Source: CAZHLD01 sp964533185 (GTDB taxonomy: Bacteria; Acidobacteriota; Terriglobia; Acidiferrales; UBA7541). Taken from it: a stretch of 64,000 nt of DNA. This document shows, one piece after another, positions 26,803-35,203 of this stretch. The position numbers and the translations under genes are program-made. How positions within the stretch are numbered: the first letter of the stretch is position 1; each line of letters begins with the position of its first letter. The stretch spans positions 31,456 to 95,455 of the forward strand of contig CAZHLD010000005.1 of the NCBI GenBank assembly GCA_964533185.1. The letters run 5' to 3'. The notes beneath the pieces were generated by a model. It was given only the letters and a program-made list of their open reading frames with translations, was not told where the DNA came from and searched no databases.

Positions 26803-26820
26803 AAGAAAGAGAAGAGTGGG

Positions 26821-28341
26821 ATGAGGATTGAGCTGACGGGGAATGATTTGAGGGTGGAGCAGGTGCTGGAGGTGGCCCTGGGAGAGGCGGAGGTGTCGCT
26901 GGCAGCGGAGGCGCACGAGCGGATGGAGGCGTCGCGGGCGGTGGTAGAGCGGATGCTGGCGTCGGGCACGGCGGTGTATGGAGTGAACACGGGGTTTGGG
27001 AAGCTGGCGGAGAAGCGGATTGAGCCGGACCAGATACGGCAATTGCAGGTGAACCTGGTGCGGAGTCATGCGTGCGGGGTTGGCGCGGCGTTGACGGAGC
27101 CGGAGACGCGGGCGGTGATGTTGCTGCGGGCGAACGCGCTGGCGAAAGGTTTTTCGGGCGTGCGGCCGGTGGTGGTGGAGACGCTGTGCGCGATGCTGAA
27201 CGCAGGCGTACACCCGGTGATCCCGGAGAAAGGGTCGGTGGGAGCGTCCGGGGATTTGGCGCCACTGGCGCACCTGGCACTGGTGTTGATCGGTGAAGGC
27301 GAGGCGCGGTACCGCGGCGAGCAACTGGCCGGCGGCGCGGCGATCAAGCGGGCGGGGATTGCGCCGGTGGCGCTCGAGGCGAAGGAAGGCCTTTCATTGC
27401 TGAATGGGACGCAGGGGATGCTGGCGCTGCTGTGTCTGGCGCTGGGCGAGGCGGAGACGCTGGCGGATACGGCGGATGTGGCGGCGGCGCTCTCGCTGGA
27501 TGCGCTGCGAGGGAGTTCGACGGCGTTTGATGAGCGGATTGCGAAGGCGAGGCCGCATCCCGGTCATGCGGAGGTGGCACGGAACCTGCTGCGGTTGAAT
27601 GCGGGGAGCCAGATCCGCGAGTCGCATCGGTCGGCGGAGCGCGACCCGCGGGTGCAGGATGCGTACAGCCTGCGTTGCATGCCGCAGGTGCATGGAGCGG
27701 TGCGGGACGCGATACGTCAGGTGAAGGCGGTGGTGACGATTGAGCTAAACAGCGCGACGGATAATCCGCTCGTGTTTGTGGATGGAAAGAGCGGAGAGGT
27801 GTTGAGCGGGGGAAATTTTCACGGGCAGCCGCTGGCGATGGCCGCGGACCAACTGGCCGTGGCGTTGGCAACTCTGGGAGGAATCTCCGAGCGGCGCACG
27901 GAGACGATGACCAACCCACTAACGAGTCTGCTGCCGGCGTTCTTGACGAAGGAGGCGGGGCTGAACTCGGGGTTCATGATCGCGCAGGTGACGGCGGCGG
28001 CGCTGGCGAGCGAGTTGAAGATGCAGGCGACGCCGCATTCGGTGGATTCGATTTCGACGTCGGGGAACCAAGAAGATTATGTGTCCATGGGCATGGGAGC
28101 GGCGAGGCGGCTGCGCGCGATGCTCGAAAACCTGCGCAATATCCTGGCCATCGAGCTGCTGGCGGGGTGTCAGGGAATCGATTTACTGGCGCCGCTGAAG
28201 ACCGGCGCGCTGGCGCAGAAGGCGTATGAAGCGGTGAGGAATGTGTCGCCGAAGTTGGAGGCGGACCGGGCGCTGGCGGGGGAGATTGCGGCAGTGGCGT
28301 TTTTGATCGGGAATGCGACGTTTCGGAGAATCCTGCAGTAA
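26821..28341 (+). CDS. hutH: Histidine ammonia-lyase
   Basis: Deaminates histidine to urocanate. 506 residues from the ATG at 26821; an upstream ATG at 26764 would add 19 residues made of family B repeat and is rejected. The MIO cofactor forms from Ala142-Ser143-Gly144 in KGSVGASGDLAPLAH. Other family segments are YGVNTGFG, SLLNGTQGM, RVQDAYSLRCMPQVHGA, NSATDNPLV and GNFHGQP. The other hut genes are not adjacent. Tyrosine or phenylalanine lyases share the fold, but the VRSHACGVG segment suits the histidine enzyme. Confidence 0.93.
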   Translation: MRIELTGNDLRVEQVLEVALGEAEVSLAAEAHERMEASRAVVERMLASGTAVYGVNTGFGKLAEKRIEPDQIRQLQVNLVRSHACGVGAALTEPETRAVMLLRANALAKGFSGVRPVVVETLCAMLNAGVHPVIPEKGSVGASGDLAPLAHLALVLIGEGEARYRGEQLAGGAAIKRAGIAPVALEAKEGLSLLNGTQGMLALLCLALGEAETLADTADVAAALSLDALRGSSTAFDERIAKARPHPGHAEVARNLLRLNAGSQIRESHRSAERDPRVQDAYSLRCMPQVHGAVRDAIRQVKAVVTIELNSATDNPLVFVDGKSGEVLSGGNFHGQPLAMAADQLAVALATLGGISERRTETMTNPLTSLLPAFLTKEAGLNSGFMIAQVTAAALASELKMQATPHSVDSISTSGNQEDYVSMGMGAARRLRAMLENLRNILAIELLAGCQGIDLLAPLKTGALAQKAYEAVRNVSPKLEADRALAGEIAAVAFLIGNATFRRILQ

Positions 28342-28351
28342 ACTCACGGAA

Positions 28352-28407
28352 AGATTAGCCACAGAGGCACAGAGGAAGAGATGCCGGGTCTACGACCCGG
28401 CGCTACA
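28352..28407 (+). repeat. Family B unit plus REP-like hairpin between convergent genes
   Basis: GCCACAGAGGCACAGAGGAA at 28358, then GCCGGGT/ACCCGGC hairpin with CGCTACA foot (28383-28407), which ends two bases before the stop codon of the convergent hydrolase gene. Confidence 0.75.
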
Positions 28408-28408
28408 G

Positions 28409-29425
28409 CTAGGTGAGGGAGTGGAAGAAGAAGAGGCCGAGGCGGCCGCCAGCGGCGATAGAGAACGGAGGCAGCTCGATGGAGTAGTGGCCGCAGGGGA
28501 GCAGGAGCTTTTCGTGGGCGACACCGTTGGAGCGGAGGGCGTCGAAGAGCTGTTGAGAGTACTCGGGCCAGAAGGTGGGGTCGTAGCGGGCGCTGACGAG
28601 CAGGGTACGCTTGCCGTTGGTGCGGAAGCGACCGACGTAGGGAAACGGGCTGATAGGCGACCACCAGCGGCGCAGCTCGTCGAGGCCGACTTTGGAGCGG
28701 AGACCTTCCCAAACGTGCATGGTGGTCATCCCGGTGGAGACGACGTCGGCGAAATAGGTGGAGACGTGGAGAAACGCGCCGGCGCGGAGGAGAGGTTCGT
28801 GGGCGAGGGTGATAAAGCCGACGGAAGAGCCGATGGAGGCGCCGAGGATGCCGAGGCGGTCGTAGCCCTGCGAGGCGAGCCAGTGGAGGGCGCGGCGAGC
28901 GTCGGCGACGGCCTGGCGATTGGCGGCGATGGTGAGGCCGATGTTGGGGCCGACGAGGTGGTCGGCGCGCGCGTGGCCGGGGACGGCGCGGCGGTCGTGG
29001 TAAGGCATGCTGAGGCGCAGAGCGGAGATGCCGAGAACGTTGAGCCAGCGGGCGAGAGTGACGTAGGCGTGGGGCTTGGCGTTCCAGTGAGGGAGGATGA
29101 GGACAGCGGGGCCGGAATGTTTCGCGCGGAAGAAACGGGCGTGGACGGTATTGTTCTCGGGCCAGGGCGAAGGGTGGGCGGTCGAGAACGTGAGGACGCC
29201 GTCGGAGGAGAGGCGATAGTCGGGGGCGGGAGAGACAGCGTAGAAGTCGTCGCTGCGAGGGAGAGTTTCAGAGACCCAACGGTCAAGGAAGGAGCGAGGG
29301 TCGGGGTCATTGGCGCGGCCGCCGATGTGCTCGAGGCCCCAGGAGAAGGGGAGGACGCGGCGGTTGTCGTCCACCGTCCAGCGACGGTGCTCGTAGCGGC
29401 GGATGGTTTGTTCGAGCCAGCTCAT
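28409..29425 (-). CDS. Alpha/beta hydrolase, abhydrolase-18-like
   Basis: 338 residues from the ATG at 29425 (MSWLEQTIRRYEHRRW). Core motifs are VLILPHWNAKPHAYVTLARWL (oxyanion region), LRLSMPYHDRR, the nucleophile elbow GILGASIGSSVGF, an Asp in LLVSARYDPTFWPEY and the catalytic His in LPCGHYSIE. No signal peptide. The function is unknown; some related proteins occur near polyester or lipid metabolism genes. The frame continues upstream of 29425 without start-site support. Confidence 0.75.
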   Translation of the reverse strand: MSWLEQTIRRYEHRRWTVDDNRRVLPFSWGLEHIGGRANDPDPRSFLDRWVSETLPRSDDFYAVSPAPDYRLSSDGVLTFSTAHPSPWPENNTVHARFFRAKHSGPAVLILPHWNAKPHAYVTLARWLNVLGISALRLSMPYHDRRAVPGHARADHLVGPNIGLTIAANRQAVADARRALHWLASQGYDRLGILGASIGSSVGFITLAHEPLLRAGAFLHVSTYFADVVSTGMTTMHVWEGLRSKVGLDELRRWWSPISPFPYVGRFRTNGKRTLLVSARYDPTFWPEYSQQLFDALRSNGVAHEKLLLPCGHYSIELPPFSIAAGGRLGLFFFHSLT

Positions 29426-29545
29426 AGTGGTTAAACAAACAAATATAGTGTAGGCGACCGGACCGCGCAAATGCGGTACAGCGAGCGGCGGCGCTGAGGC
29501 AGCGAACCGCTGGAATTGAAGAGCGAACCGCGGGGTGGAAACTGA

Positions 29546-29574
29546 TTGACAGTGGACGACGAATCTCCTATAAG
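29546..29574 (+). promoter_or_regulatory. Sigma70-type promoter for the DUF1264-like gene
   Basis: TTGACA at 29546-29551 and TATAAG at 29569-29574 with a 17-base spacer. Transcription would start near 29581, about 45 bases before the ATG. Confidence 0.7.
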
Positions 29575-29625
29575 CACGGCAGAGCCCTTCGGTTGAACAC
29601 GAATACATCCAGAGGAGGAACTGAG

Positions 29626-30168
29626 ATGACACGGAAAAATTGGTGCATGACCGGGCTATGCGTGATGGCCGGATTGTTGATTGCTGTTTCTTCGCCGGTG
29701 CAGCAGGCGGCGCCGGTGCCGGTTGCAATCCCAGCGCCGCAGGCGACACCGGCGCAGGGCCACGACCTGCACGTGCTGGCACCGCACAAGGTGCAAGGCA
29801 AAGTGATGGGTCCCTACCACCATTACTGCAAGGCAGTCTCGCCGGAGATATTCGAGTGCCTGATCTATGAGTCCACTGACCCGAAGGCGCTGATGGTGCA
29901 GGTGGAGTACTTCATCGCCAAGACGGTGAGCCGGCCCAATGTGTCGCTGGCGACGTGGAATAAGTACTACCACGACCACGCCGTGGAGATTGCCAGCGGG
30001 AACGTGAAGGTGCTGGACATGCCGGAAGCGGAGGCGAAGAAGGTCGCTGAAGCGGCGGCGCAGACGGACGGGATCATCTTCCACCTGTGGTGGCCAATGG
30101 ATGCCAAGGCGCCGAATGGAACGGTGATGCATCCGCAGTCGGTGAATCATAAGCCGCGGAAGCAATAG
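29626..30168 (+). CDS. DUF1264 / oil-body-associated-protein-like secreted protein
   Basis: 180 residues from the ATG at 29626, preceded by GAGGAGGAACTGAG. A signal peptide (CVMAGLLIAVSS) and Pro/Ala-rich linker precede a domain with HDLHVLAPHKVQGKVMG, HHYCK, CLIYESTDPKALMVQVEYFIA and WPMDAKAPNGTVMHPQS, which resembles the DUF1264 family known from plant oil-body-associated proteins and bacterial homologues. Biochemical role unknown. The good sigma70 promoter suggests a well-expressed single gene. Confidence 0.75.
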   Translation: MTRKNWCMTGLCVMAGLLIAVSSPVQQAAPVPVAIPAPQATPAQGHDLHVLAPHKVQGKVMGPYHHYCKAVSPEIFECLIYESTDPKALMVQVEYFIAKTVSRPNVSLATWNKYYHDHAVEIASGNVKVLDMPEAEAKKVAEAAAQTDGIIFHLWWPMDAKAPNGTVMHPQSVNHKPRKQ

Positions 30169-30300
30169 GAGAGGGAGTAGGGAGTAGGCTGAAGAACCGA
30201 AACCCAAACGCTAGAACCAGGGACGTGCTGTTAGGAATCGGGCACGGGGGGCGGGAGGCCGCTTGAGGGCGGTGTTCCCGTGTGGCACAGTCTGGGTGTG

Positions 30301-31149
30301 ATGCTGGTCAGCCCTACCTTCGACTCGGTAGCGGTGTTTGCGTTTGGTTTGGTGGTGGGTAGTTTTCTGAACGTCTGCATTTGGCGGCTGCCGAAAGGCG
30401 AGTCCGTCGTGCGGCCAGCGTCGAAATGCCCGGCGTGCGGCGCACGGATCCAACCTTACGACAACATTCCCCTGATCAGTTGGCTGGTGCTGGGCGGCAA
30501 GTGCCGGAAGTGCAAGGCGCGGATTGCAGCGTTGTACCCGGCGGTGGAGTTGGTGACCGGGCTGCTTTTTGTAGCGTGCTATCTGACGTTTGGGTTTACG
30601 GTGGCGGCGGCGAAGTGGGCGGTGTTCTCTGCCCTGCTGGTGGTGCTGATAATTATTGATGCGCGAGAGCGGATCCTGCCCGATGGAGTGAACTTTACCG
30701 GATTGGGGCTGGCACTGGCGTTCAGTTTGTTCAGCGGGCCGTCGGATGGGACGGCGCGGTGGCTGGCGAACAAGATCTTTGCGTATCCGCCGCCGGAAGC
30801 GGCACTGGGACTAGTGGACGCGCTGCTGGGAGCGGCGGTGGGCAGCGGGCTGTTGTGGGTGGTGGCCGAAGGGTATTTCCGGTTGCGCGGGCGCGAAGGG
30901 ATGGGGCTGGGCGACGTAAAAATGATGGCCATGTCGGGGGCGTTCCTGGGATCGAAGCAAACACTGCTGACGATCCTGGCGGGCTCGCTGCTGGGGAGTG
31001 TGGTGGGACTGGTGATAATCGGGTTGTGGAAGAAGGGCAGCGATTACGAGCTGCCGTTTGGAACGTTTTTGGGTGGGGCGGCGTTGCTGGTGCTGTATTT
31101 CGGTGGGCCGCTGCTGGAGTGGTATACGAAATTGTTGACGGTGCCATAG
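30301..31149 (+). CDS. pilD: Prepilin peptidase / N-methyltransferase
   Basis: Inner-membrane aspartic protease that cleaves and N-methylates type IV prepilins and type II secretion pseudopilins. ATG at 30301; a GTG at 30280 would add 7 residues. GSFLNVCIWRLPKGES, two CxxC pairs (CPACG, CRKC) forming the cytoplasmic zinc site, and the two catalytic Asp (IIDARERILPD, GLGDVKMM) are present, with about eight hydrophobic segments. It precedes a PilS/PilR-like pair and presumably serves the pilus cluster at 55.5-62 kb. Confidence 0.93.
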   Translation: MLVSPTFDSVAVFAFGLVVGSFLNVCIWRLPKGESVVRPASKCPACGARIQPYDNIPLISWLVLGGKCRKCKARIAALYPAVELVTGLLFVACYLTFGFTVAAAKWAVFSALLVVLIIIDARERILPDGVNFTGLGLALAFSLFSGPSDGTARWLANKIFAYPPPEAALGLVDALLGAAVGSGLLWVVAEGYFRLRGREGMGLGDVKMMAMSGAFLGSKQTLLTILAGSLLGSVVGLVIIGLWKKGSDYELPFGTFLGGAALLVLYFGGPLLEWYTKLLTVP

Positions 31150-31184
31150 GTCGTAGGGGCGCAGCATGCTGCGCCCCTACGACC
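31149..31184. repeat. Perfect 36-bp palindrome between pilD and the sensor kinase
   Basis: GGTCGTAGGGGCGCAGCA and its exact reverse complement. The first G is the last base of the pilD stop. The core GGGGCGCAGC..GCTGCGCCCC with CTAC foot equals the hairpin at 17631, so it is a family C element symmetric at both ends. It could act as a terminator or attenuator in the transcript. Confidence 0.85.
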
Positions 31185-31209
31185 GGAGCGATGGGAGCGG
31201 GCGACGAGA

Positions 31210-32577
31210 ATGATGACGGCGATGCAGATGCCGAGCACGTGGGCGCTGGGGCAAACGGCGATCATCCTGGTGGTGATCGTGGTGGGCGGTGTGCTTTTAT
31301 TCTCGTGGGTGCTGAGGAGGTCGCTGAGACAGACGGGGCCCAAGCGAACCGACGAGTTGAGCACGCTGAAACCGGCGGGGGAAAATCCGACGGCGTTTAT
31401 GGCGGCGTCCATGCAGGCGGTGATCCAGAAGCTGCGCGAGCAGGAGAAAGAGCTTGAGGCGCTGCACCGTCGTGAGAAAGAACGCGCGCTGCACACCGAG
31501 CGGTTGAGCGAGGCGGTGACGCGGAACATGCCGGCAGGTCTGCTGCTGGTGAACAACACCGGGCTGATTGCCAGCGCGAACCCGGCGGCGGAGACGGCGC
31601 TGGGCGTGAAGGGTCTGGCGTACCGACGGTTTACGGAGGCGCTGGGGACGGAGTCGGCGCTGGCGCGGCTGCTGACGGGATGCCTCGAGCACGGAGCGAC
31701 GTATCGGCGCGAGGAGATCGAGTACATCACGCCGACGGGCGAGGTAAGGCAACTGGGCGTGACGATTTCGCCGATCTCTGCGGGGCCGGGAAGCGGCAAG
31801 GTGAGCGGCGCGCTGTGCCTGCTGAGCGATCTGACCGAGCTGACGCTGCTGCAGAAGCAGATCCAACTGAAAGAAAACTTGGCGGCGCTGGGGGAGCTAT
31901 CGGCGGGGATCGCGCACGAGTTTAAGAACGCGCTGGCGACGATATCGGGCTACGCGCAGATGATCCGCGGGGAGACGTCGCCGGAGGAAGTGGCCGAGCA
32001 CGCCGAGAGGATTCTGCAACAGACGCGGGCACTGACGCACGTAGTGACGGAATTTCTGAAGTTTGCACGGCCGCTGGACGTGGCAGCGGAAGAGGTGACC
32101 CTGCGTCCGCTGGTGGAACGGGCCGTGGCCGAGGTACAGGAGAGCGCGCCGGAGGTGACGGTGAGTGTGGAGGGCGAGTTTGCCGAAGTGAGCGGCGATG
32201 AGCCGCTGCTGCGGCAGGCGGTGCTGAACCTGGCGCGGAATGCGGCGGAGGCGGCAGCGGGGCAGGCACATCCGGGGCGGGTGACGGTGACGGGTTCGGT
32301 GGAGCAGAGCGCGGGACATGCGGTGCAACGGATTTCCGTGACGGACAACGGGCCAGGGATTGCGGCGAAGGATTTACCGCGGATCTTCCTTCCCTTCTAC
32401 ACCACCAAGGACAGCGGGACCGGGCTGGGGCTGGCGGTGGTGCAGAAGATTGTGGTGCAGCACGGTGGGGCGGTCGAAGCGCGGAACCGGCCGGAGGGCG
32501 GGGCCGAGTTTATCGTTTGGCTACCGCTGCGACGGGCGGCGACGCGGACGGTTGATTCGGCCGCGGCGGCCGTCTAA
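31210..32577 (+). CDS. PAS sensor histidine kinase, NtrB/PilS-like
   Basis: 455 residues. One N-terminal transmembrane helix (residues ~15-37), a coiled coil, a PAS domain (~105-210, LLLVNNTGLIASANPAAE), then the kinase. Phospho-acceptor His236 in LSAGIAHEFKNALATISGYAQ; N box VLNLARNAAEAA; G boxes DNGPGIAAKDL and SGTGLGLAVV. The form resembles PilS or NtrB, which pair with sigma54 activators. The partner is the regulator at 33551, with one small gene between, and prepilin peptidase is directly upstream, so control of pilus genes is plausible (inference). Confidence 0.9.
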   Translation: MMTAMQMPSTWALGQTAIILVVIVVGGVLLFSWVLRRSLRQTGPKRTDELSTLKPAGENPTAFMAASMQAVIQKLREQEKELEALHRREKERALHTERLSEAVTRNMPAGLLLVNNTGLIASANPAAETALGVKGLAYRRFTEALGTESALARLLTGCLEHGATYRREEIEYITPTGEVRQLGVTISPISAGPGSGKVSGALCLLSDLTELTLLQKQIQLKENLAALGELSAGIAHEFKNALATISGYAQMIRGETSPEEVAEHAERILQQTRALTHVVTEFLKFARPLDVAAEEVTLRPLVERAVAEVQESAPEVTVSVEGEFAEVSGDEPLLRQAVLNLARNAAEAAAGQAHPGRVTVTGSVEQSAGHAVQRISVTDNGPGIAAKDLPRIFLPFYTTKDSGTGLGLAVVQKIVVQHGGAVEARNRPEGGAEFIVWLPLRRAATRTVDSAAAAV

Positions 32578-32622
32578 ACTTGATGGGAGGGAAACCTCCC
32601 CAGCCACCAAAGGCGGTACACC

Positions 32623-33210
32623 ATGCGCAAAGCCATATTCGGAGCGATTGTCATACTTTTCCTGGCCGGTCCGATGACGATGGGCCAAGCACAGGAGTCC
32701 ATTGTCGAGGCCGCAAAGAAAGCGCGAGCACAAAAGAAAGCTGCGCCGAAAGGGCCGGTGTTCACCAACGACAATATTGAGAATGTCCGCGGGACGGTGA
32801 ACGTGGTGGGGTCGGTGCCGGCAGCGCCGGCGGATGCCGCAACGAAGACCGAGGACGGCGAGAAGGCAGACGCGGCGGCAAAGCCAGTTACGAAGGATGA
32901 GAAGACTGAGGCGGTGGTGAAGGACGAGGCGTACTGGAGGAAGCGGTTTGCGGAGGCTCGAAAGCAATTGGCCGAAGCGGAGAAAGAGGCCGACATCCTG
33001 CAACGCGAGCTGAACCTGCAAAATCAGCAGTACGACTCCGATCCGAATAGGGCGCTGCAAGAACAGTACAGCCGGAAACAAATCAACGACCTGCGTCAGA
33101 AGATTGATGAGAAGAAGGCCGAAGTGGCCCGACTGAAGCAGGCCATCTCCGACCTCGAAGATGAGATGCGAGCGGCGGGAGGGGAGCCGGGGTGGGCGCG
33201 AGAGCAGTAA
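32623..33210 (+). CDS. Secreted coiled-coil protein, hypothetical
   Basis: 195 residues. Signal peptide (AIFGAIVILFLAGPMTMGQAQ), a Lys/Ala-rich region, a short conserved-looking segment (FTNDNIENVRGTVNVVG), an acidic/Ala-rich linker, then a long coiled coil (EAYWRKRFAEARKQLAEAEKEADILQ to LKQAISDLEDEM). I do not recognise a named family. It lies 45 bases after the kinase and before the sigma54 regulator, so it may belong to that unit. Confidence 0.75.
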   Translation: MRKAIFGAIVILFLAGPMTMGQAQESIVEAAKKARAQKKAAPKGPVFTNDNIENVRGTVNVVGSVPAAPADAATKTEDGEKADAAAKPVTKDEKTEAVVKDEAYWRKRFAEARKQLAEAEKEADILQRELNLQNQQYDSDPNRALQEQYSRKQINDLRQKIDEKKAEVARLKQAISDLEDEMRAAGGEPGWAREQ

Positions 33211-33550
33211 GCAGTGGACAGTGAGCCGTGAGAGTCTTCCGTTATTCGTGATTCGTTAATCGTTGTCCGTTATCTGTTGTCCGTAAGAGCCTTCAGCTAT
33301 CAGCCTTCAGCTTGCAGCCTGCAGAAAAAGCCAGAAAAGATTTGACACAGAGGACAGAGGGATTCTTCGTCCGCCTGCGGCGGACTCAGAATGACACCAA
33401 AAGAACCGGCGAGACGCCGGCGCTCCAAAGAATGACCCCTTGCAGATAACGAACACGTGAAAGGAGAGCGCGGAGCGGGGCGTTGCCAATGGCGAACACA
33501 GTCGAGCGAGGGACGGAAGCGGGGTGCGAAAACGTGATAGAAGAAAGGAT
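33211..33550 (+). repeat. 340-base repeat region
   Basis: 33236-33312: family D string (TTCCGTTATTCGTGATTCG..., then CAGCTATCAGCCTTCAGC units). 33341-33360: family B (GACACAGAGGACAGAGG). 33361-33395: family A, GATTCTTCG/CTCAGAATGAC with inner GTCCGC/GCGGAC. 33406-33426: CCGGC/GCCGG hairpin with GCTCC foot. No gene. Confidence 0.75.
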
Positions 33551-34975
33551 ATGACAGTTGCAACGCTGAAGAGTCCGGTGGCGACGTCGGAACCGGTGCT
33601 GCTGGTCGAGGATAAGTCCGAGCTGCGCGCGATGCTGCGCAAGGCGCTGGAGCGCGCGGGATACACGGTCGAGGAGGCAGCGGACGGTTCGGCGGCGGTG
33701 AACAAGATCCGCGCGCAGCGCTACCTGTTGGTGCTGACCGACCTGAAGATGCCGGGGTGCTCGGGGATTGAGGTGCTGCGCGAGTCGAAGCAGGCCGACC
33801 CGACGATACCGGTGATTTTAATTACGGCGTTTGGCTCGATTGAAGACGCCGTGACGGCGATGAAGGAAGGCGCGTTTGACTTTATCCAGAAACCGGTGGA
33901 CCTGGACCACCTGAAGCTGCTGGTGGAACGCGCGGCGCGTCAGCAGGAATTGCTGCGGGAGAATTTGCTGCTGCGCGAGGAGTACTCGGCGCGGTACGGG
34001 TTTCCGAGGATTGTGGGCGAACACGCGTCGATGCGCGAGGTGTCCACGCAGGTGCAACGCGTGGCGGCGACGGATTCGACCGTGCTGCTGCTAGGCGAAA
34101 GCGGGACGGGGAAAGAATTATTTGCGCGGGCGATTCATCACCTGTCGCCAAGGTCGGAGCAGGCGTTTGTGGCGCTGAATTGCGCGGCGATCCCGGAAGG
34201 GCTGGTGGAGAACGAATTGTTCGGTCACGAGCGCGGGGCGTACACGGGCGCGGGCGCGCGGAAGCTGGGGAAAATGGAGCTGGCGCACCGCGGGACGGTT
34301 TTTCTGGATGAAATTGCCGAGCTGCCGCTGGCGATTCAGTCGAAGCTGCTGCGCGTGATCGAGGAGAGGCAGTTTGAGCGCGTTGGCGGGACGCAGACGA
34401 TTGATGTGGACGTGCGAATTATCGCGGCGACGAACAAGGATTTGCGCGCGGCGGTGGCGGAGAAAACGTTTCGCGAGGATTTGTATTTCAGGATTGCGGC
34501 GGTGCCGATTACGATTCCGCCGCTGCGGGAGCGCGGGGACGACGTGCTGCGGCTGGCGGAACACCTGCTGGAAAAGTACAAGACCGAGTTTCGCAAGACG
34601 GGGCTCGAATTTACCGTCGGGGCGAAGGCGCGGCTGACGAGTTATGCATGGCCGGGAAACGTGCGCGAGCTGCAAAATACGATCGAGCGCGCGGTGATTT
34701 TGTCGAACGGCGCGGAGATTGACGAGGAGGCGCTGCAACTTCCGGCAGCGCGTCCGGCGGCGGGCACGATGCCGTCGGGGATGCTGGCGAGCGAGTTTGA
34801 TTGGGACGGGACGCTGGATGAGGTTGCGTCACGCGCGCTCGAACACGTTGAACGATTCAAAATCGAGACCGCTCTGCGCGAATGTAAATGGAACAAGACG
34901 CGCGCGGCGGAGAAGCTCGGCGTGTCGTATAAAACGCTTCTCAATAAAGTAAGGGCGCTTGGGCTGGAGAGTTAG
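33551..34975 (+). CDS. Sigma54-dependent response regulator, NtrC/PilR-like
   Basis: 474 residues from the ATG at 33551; a GTG nine codons upstream is possible. Receiver domain with phospho-acceptor Asp64 (LTDLKMPG) and Lys (FIQKPVD); AAA+ domain with Walker A GESGTGKE (182-189), a GAYTGA loop (the variant of GAFTGA that contacts sigma54), Walker B VFLDEI; C-terminal Fis-type helix-turn-helix (CKWNKTRAAEKLGVSYKTLLNKV). It would activate sigma54 promoters on phosphorylation, presumably by the kinase at 31210. Confidence 0.93.
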   Translation: MTVATLKSPVATSEPVLLVEDKSELRAMLRKALERAGYTVEEAADGSAAVNKIRAQRYLLVLTDLKMPGCSGIEVLRESKQADPTIPVILITAFGSIEDAVTAMKEGAFDFIQKPVDLDHLKLLVERAARQQELLRENLLLREEYSARYGFPRIVGEHASMREVSTQVQRVAATDSTVLLLGESGTGKELFARAIHHLSPRSEQAFVALNCAAIPEGLVENELFGHERGAYTGAGARKLGKMELAHRGTVFLDEIAELPLAIQSKLLRVIEERQFERVGGTQTIDVDVRIIAATNKDLRAAVAEKTFREDLYFRIAAVPITIPPLRERGDDVLRLAEHLLEKYKTEFRKTGLEFTVGAKARLTSYAWPGNVRELQNTIERAVILSNGAEIDEEALQLPAARPAAGTMPSGMLASEFDWDGTLDEVASRALEHVERFKIETALRECKWNKTRAAEKLGVSYKTLLNKVRALGLES

Positions 34976-35203
34976 GGTATTTCCTTCCCTGTTTTTCTTT
35001 CATTCTTGAATTTGCCGAAGAGCATCCAAGAAGCGTGCCGCGTCTCCCTCGACTCGCCAATGCGGGCACGGGACAAGTTGTTACCTGCCGCGTGGGCGGG
35101 GCTTTGCCCCGCAGCCCCGCCAACCAGAGGCCGGCGCTAAAACAGAGCACAGGCAGGAGTGCCTGTGCCACCAGGGCCGGCTGAAGCCGGCCCCCACACA
35201 GGG
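34976..35203 (+). repeat. REP-like hairpin cluster
   Basis: 35096-35112: GGCGGGGC/GCCCCGC with loop TTT. 35146-35172: GCACAGGC/GCCTGTGC stem with CCACCA foot. 35174-35197: GGGCCGGCT/AGCCGGCCC with CCAC foot. They lie between the convergent regulator and menG genes. No gene. Confidence 0.75.

Noticed and set aside
28731..28745. Reverse-oriented family A copy
   Set aside because: GGTCATCCCGGTGG lies in coding sequence and lacks the partner half; coincidence.
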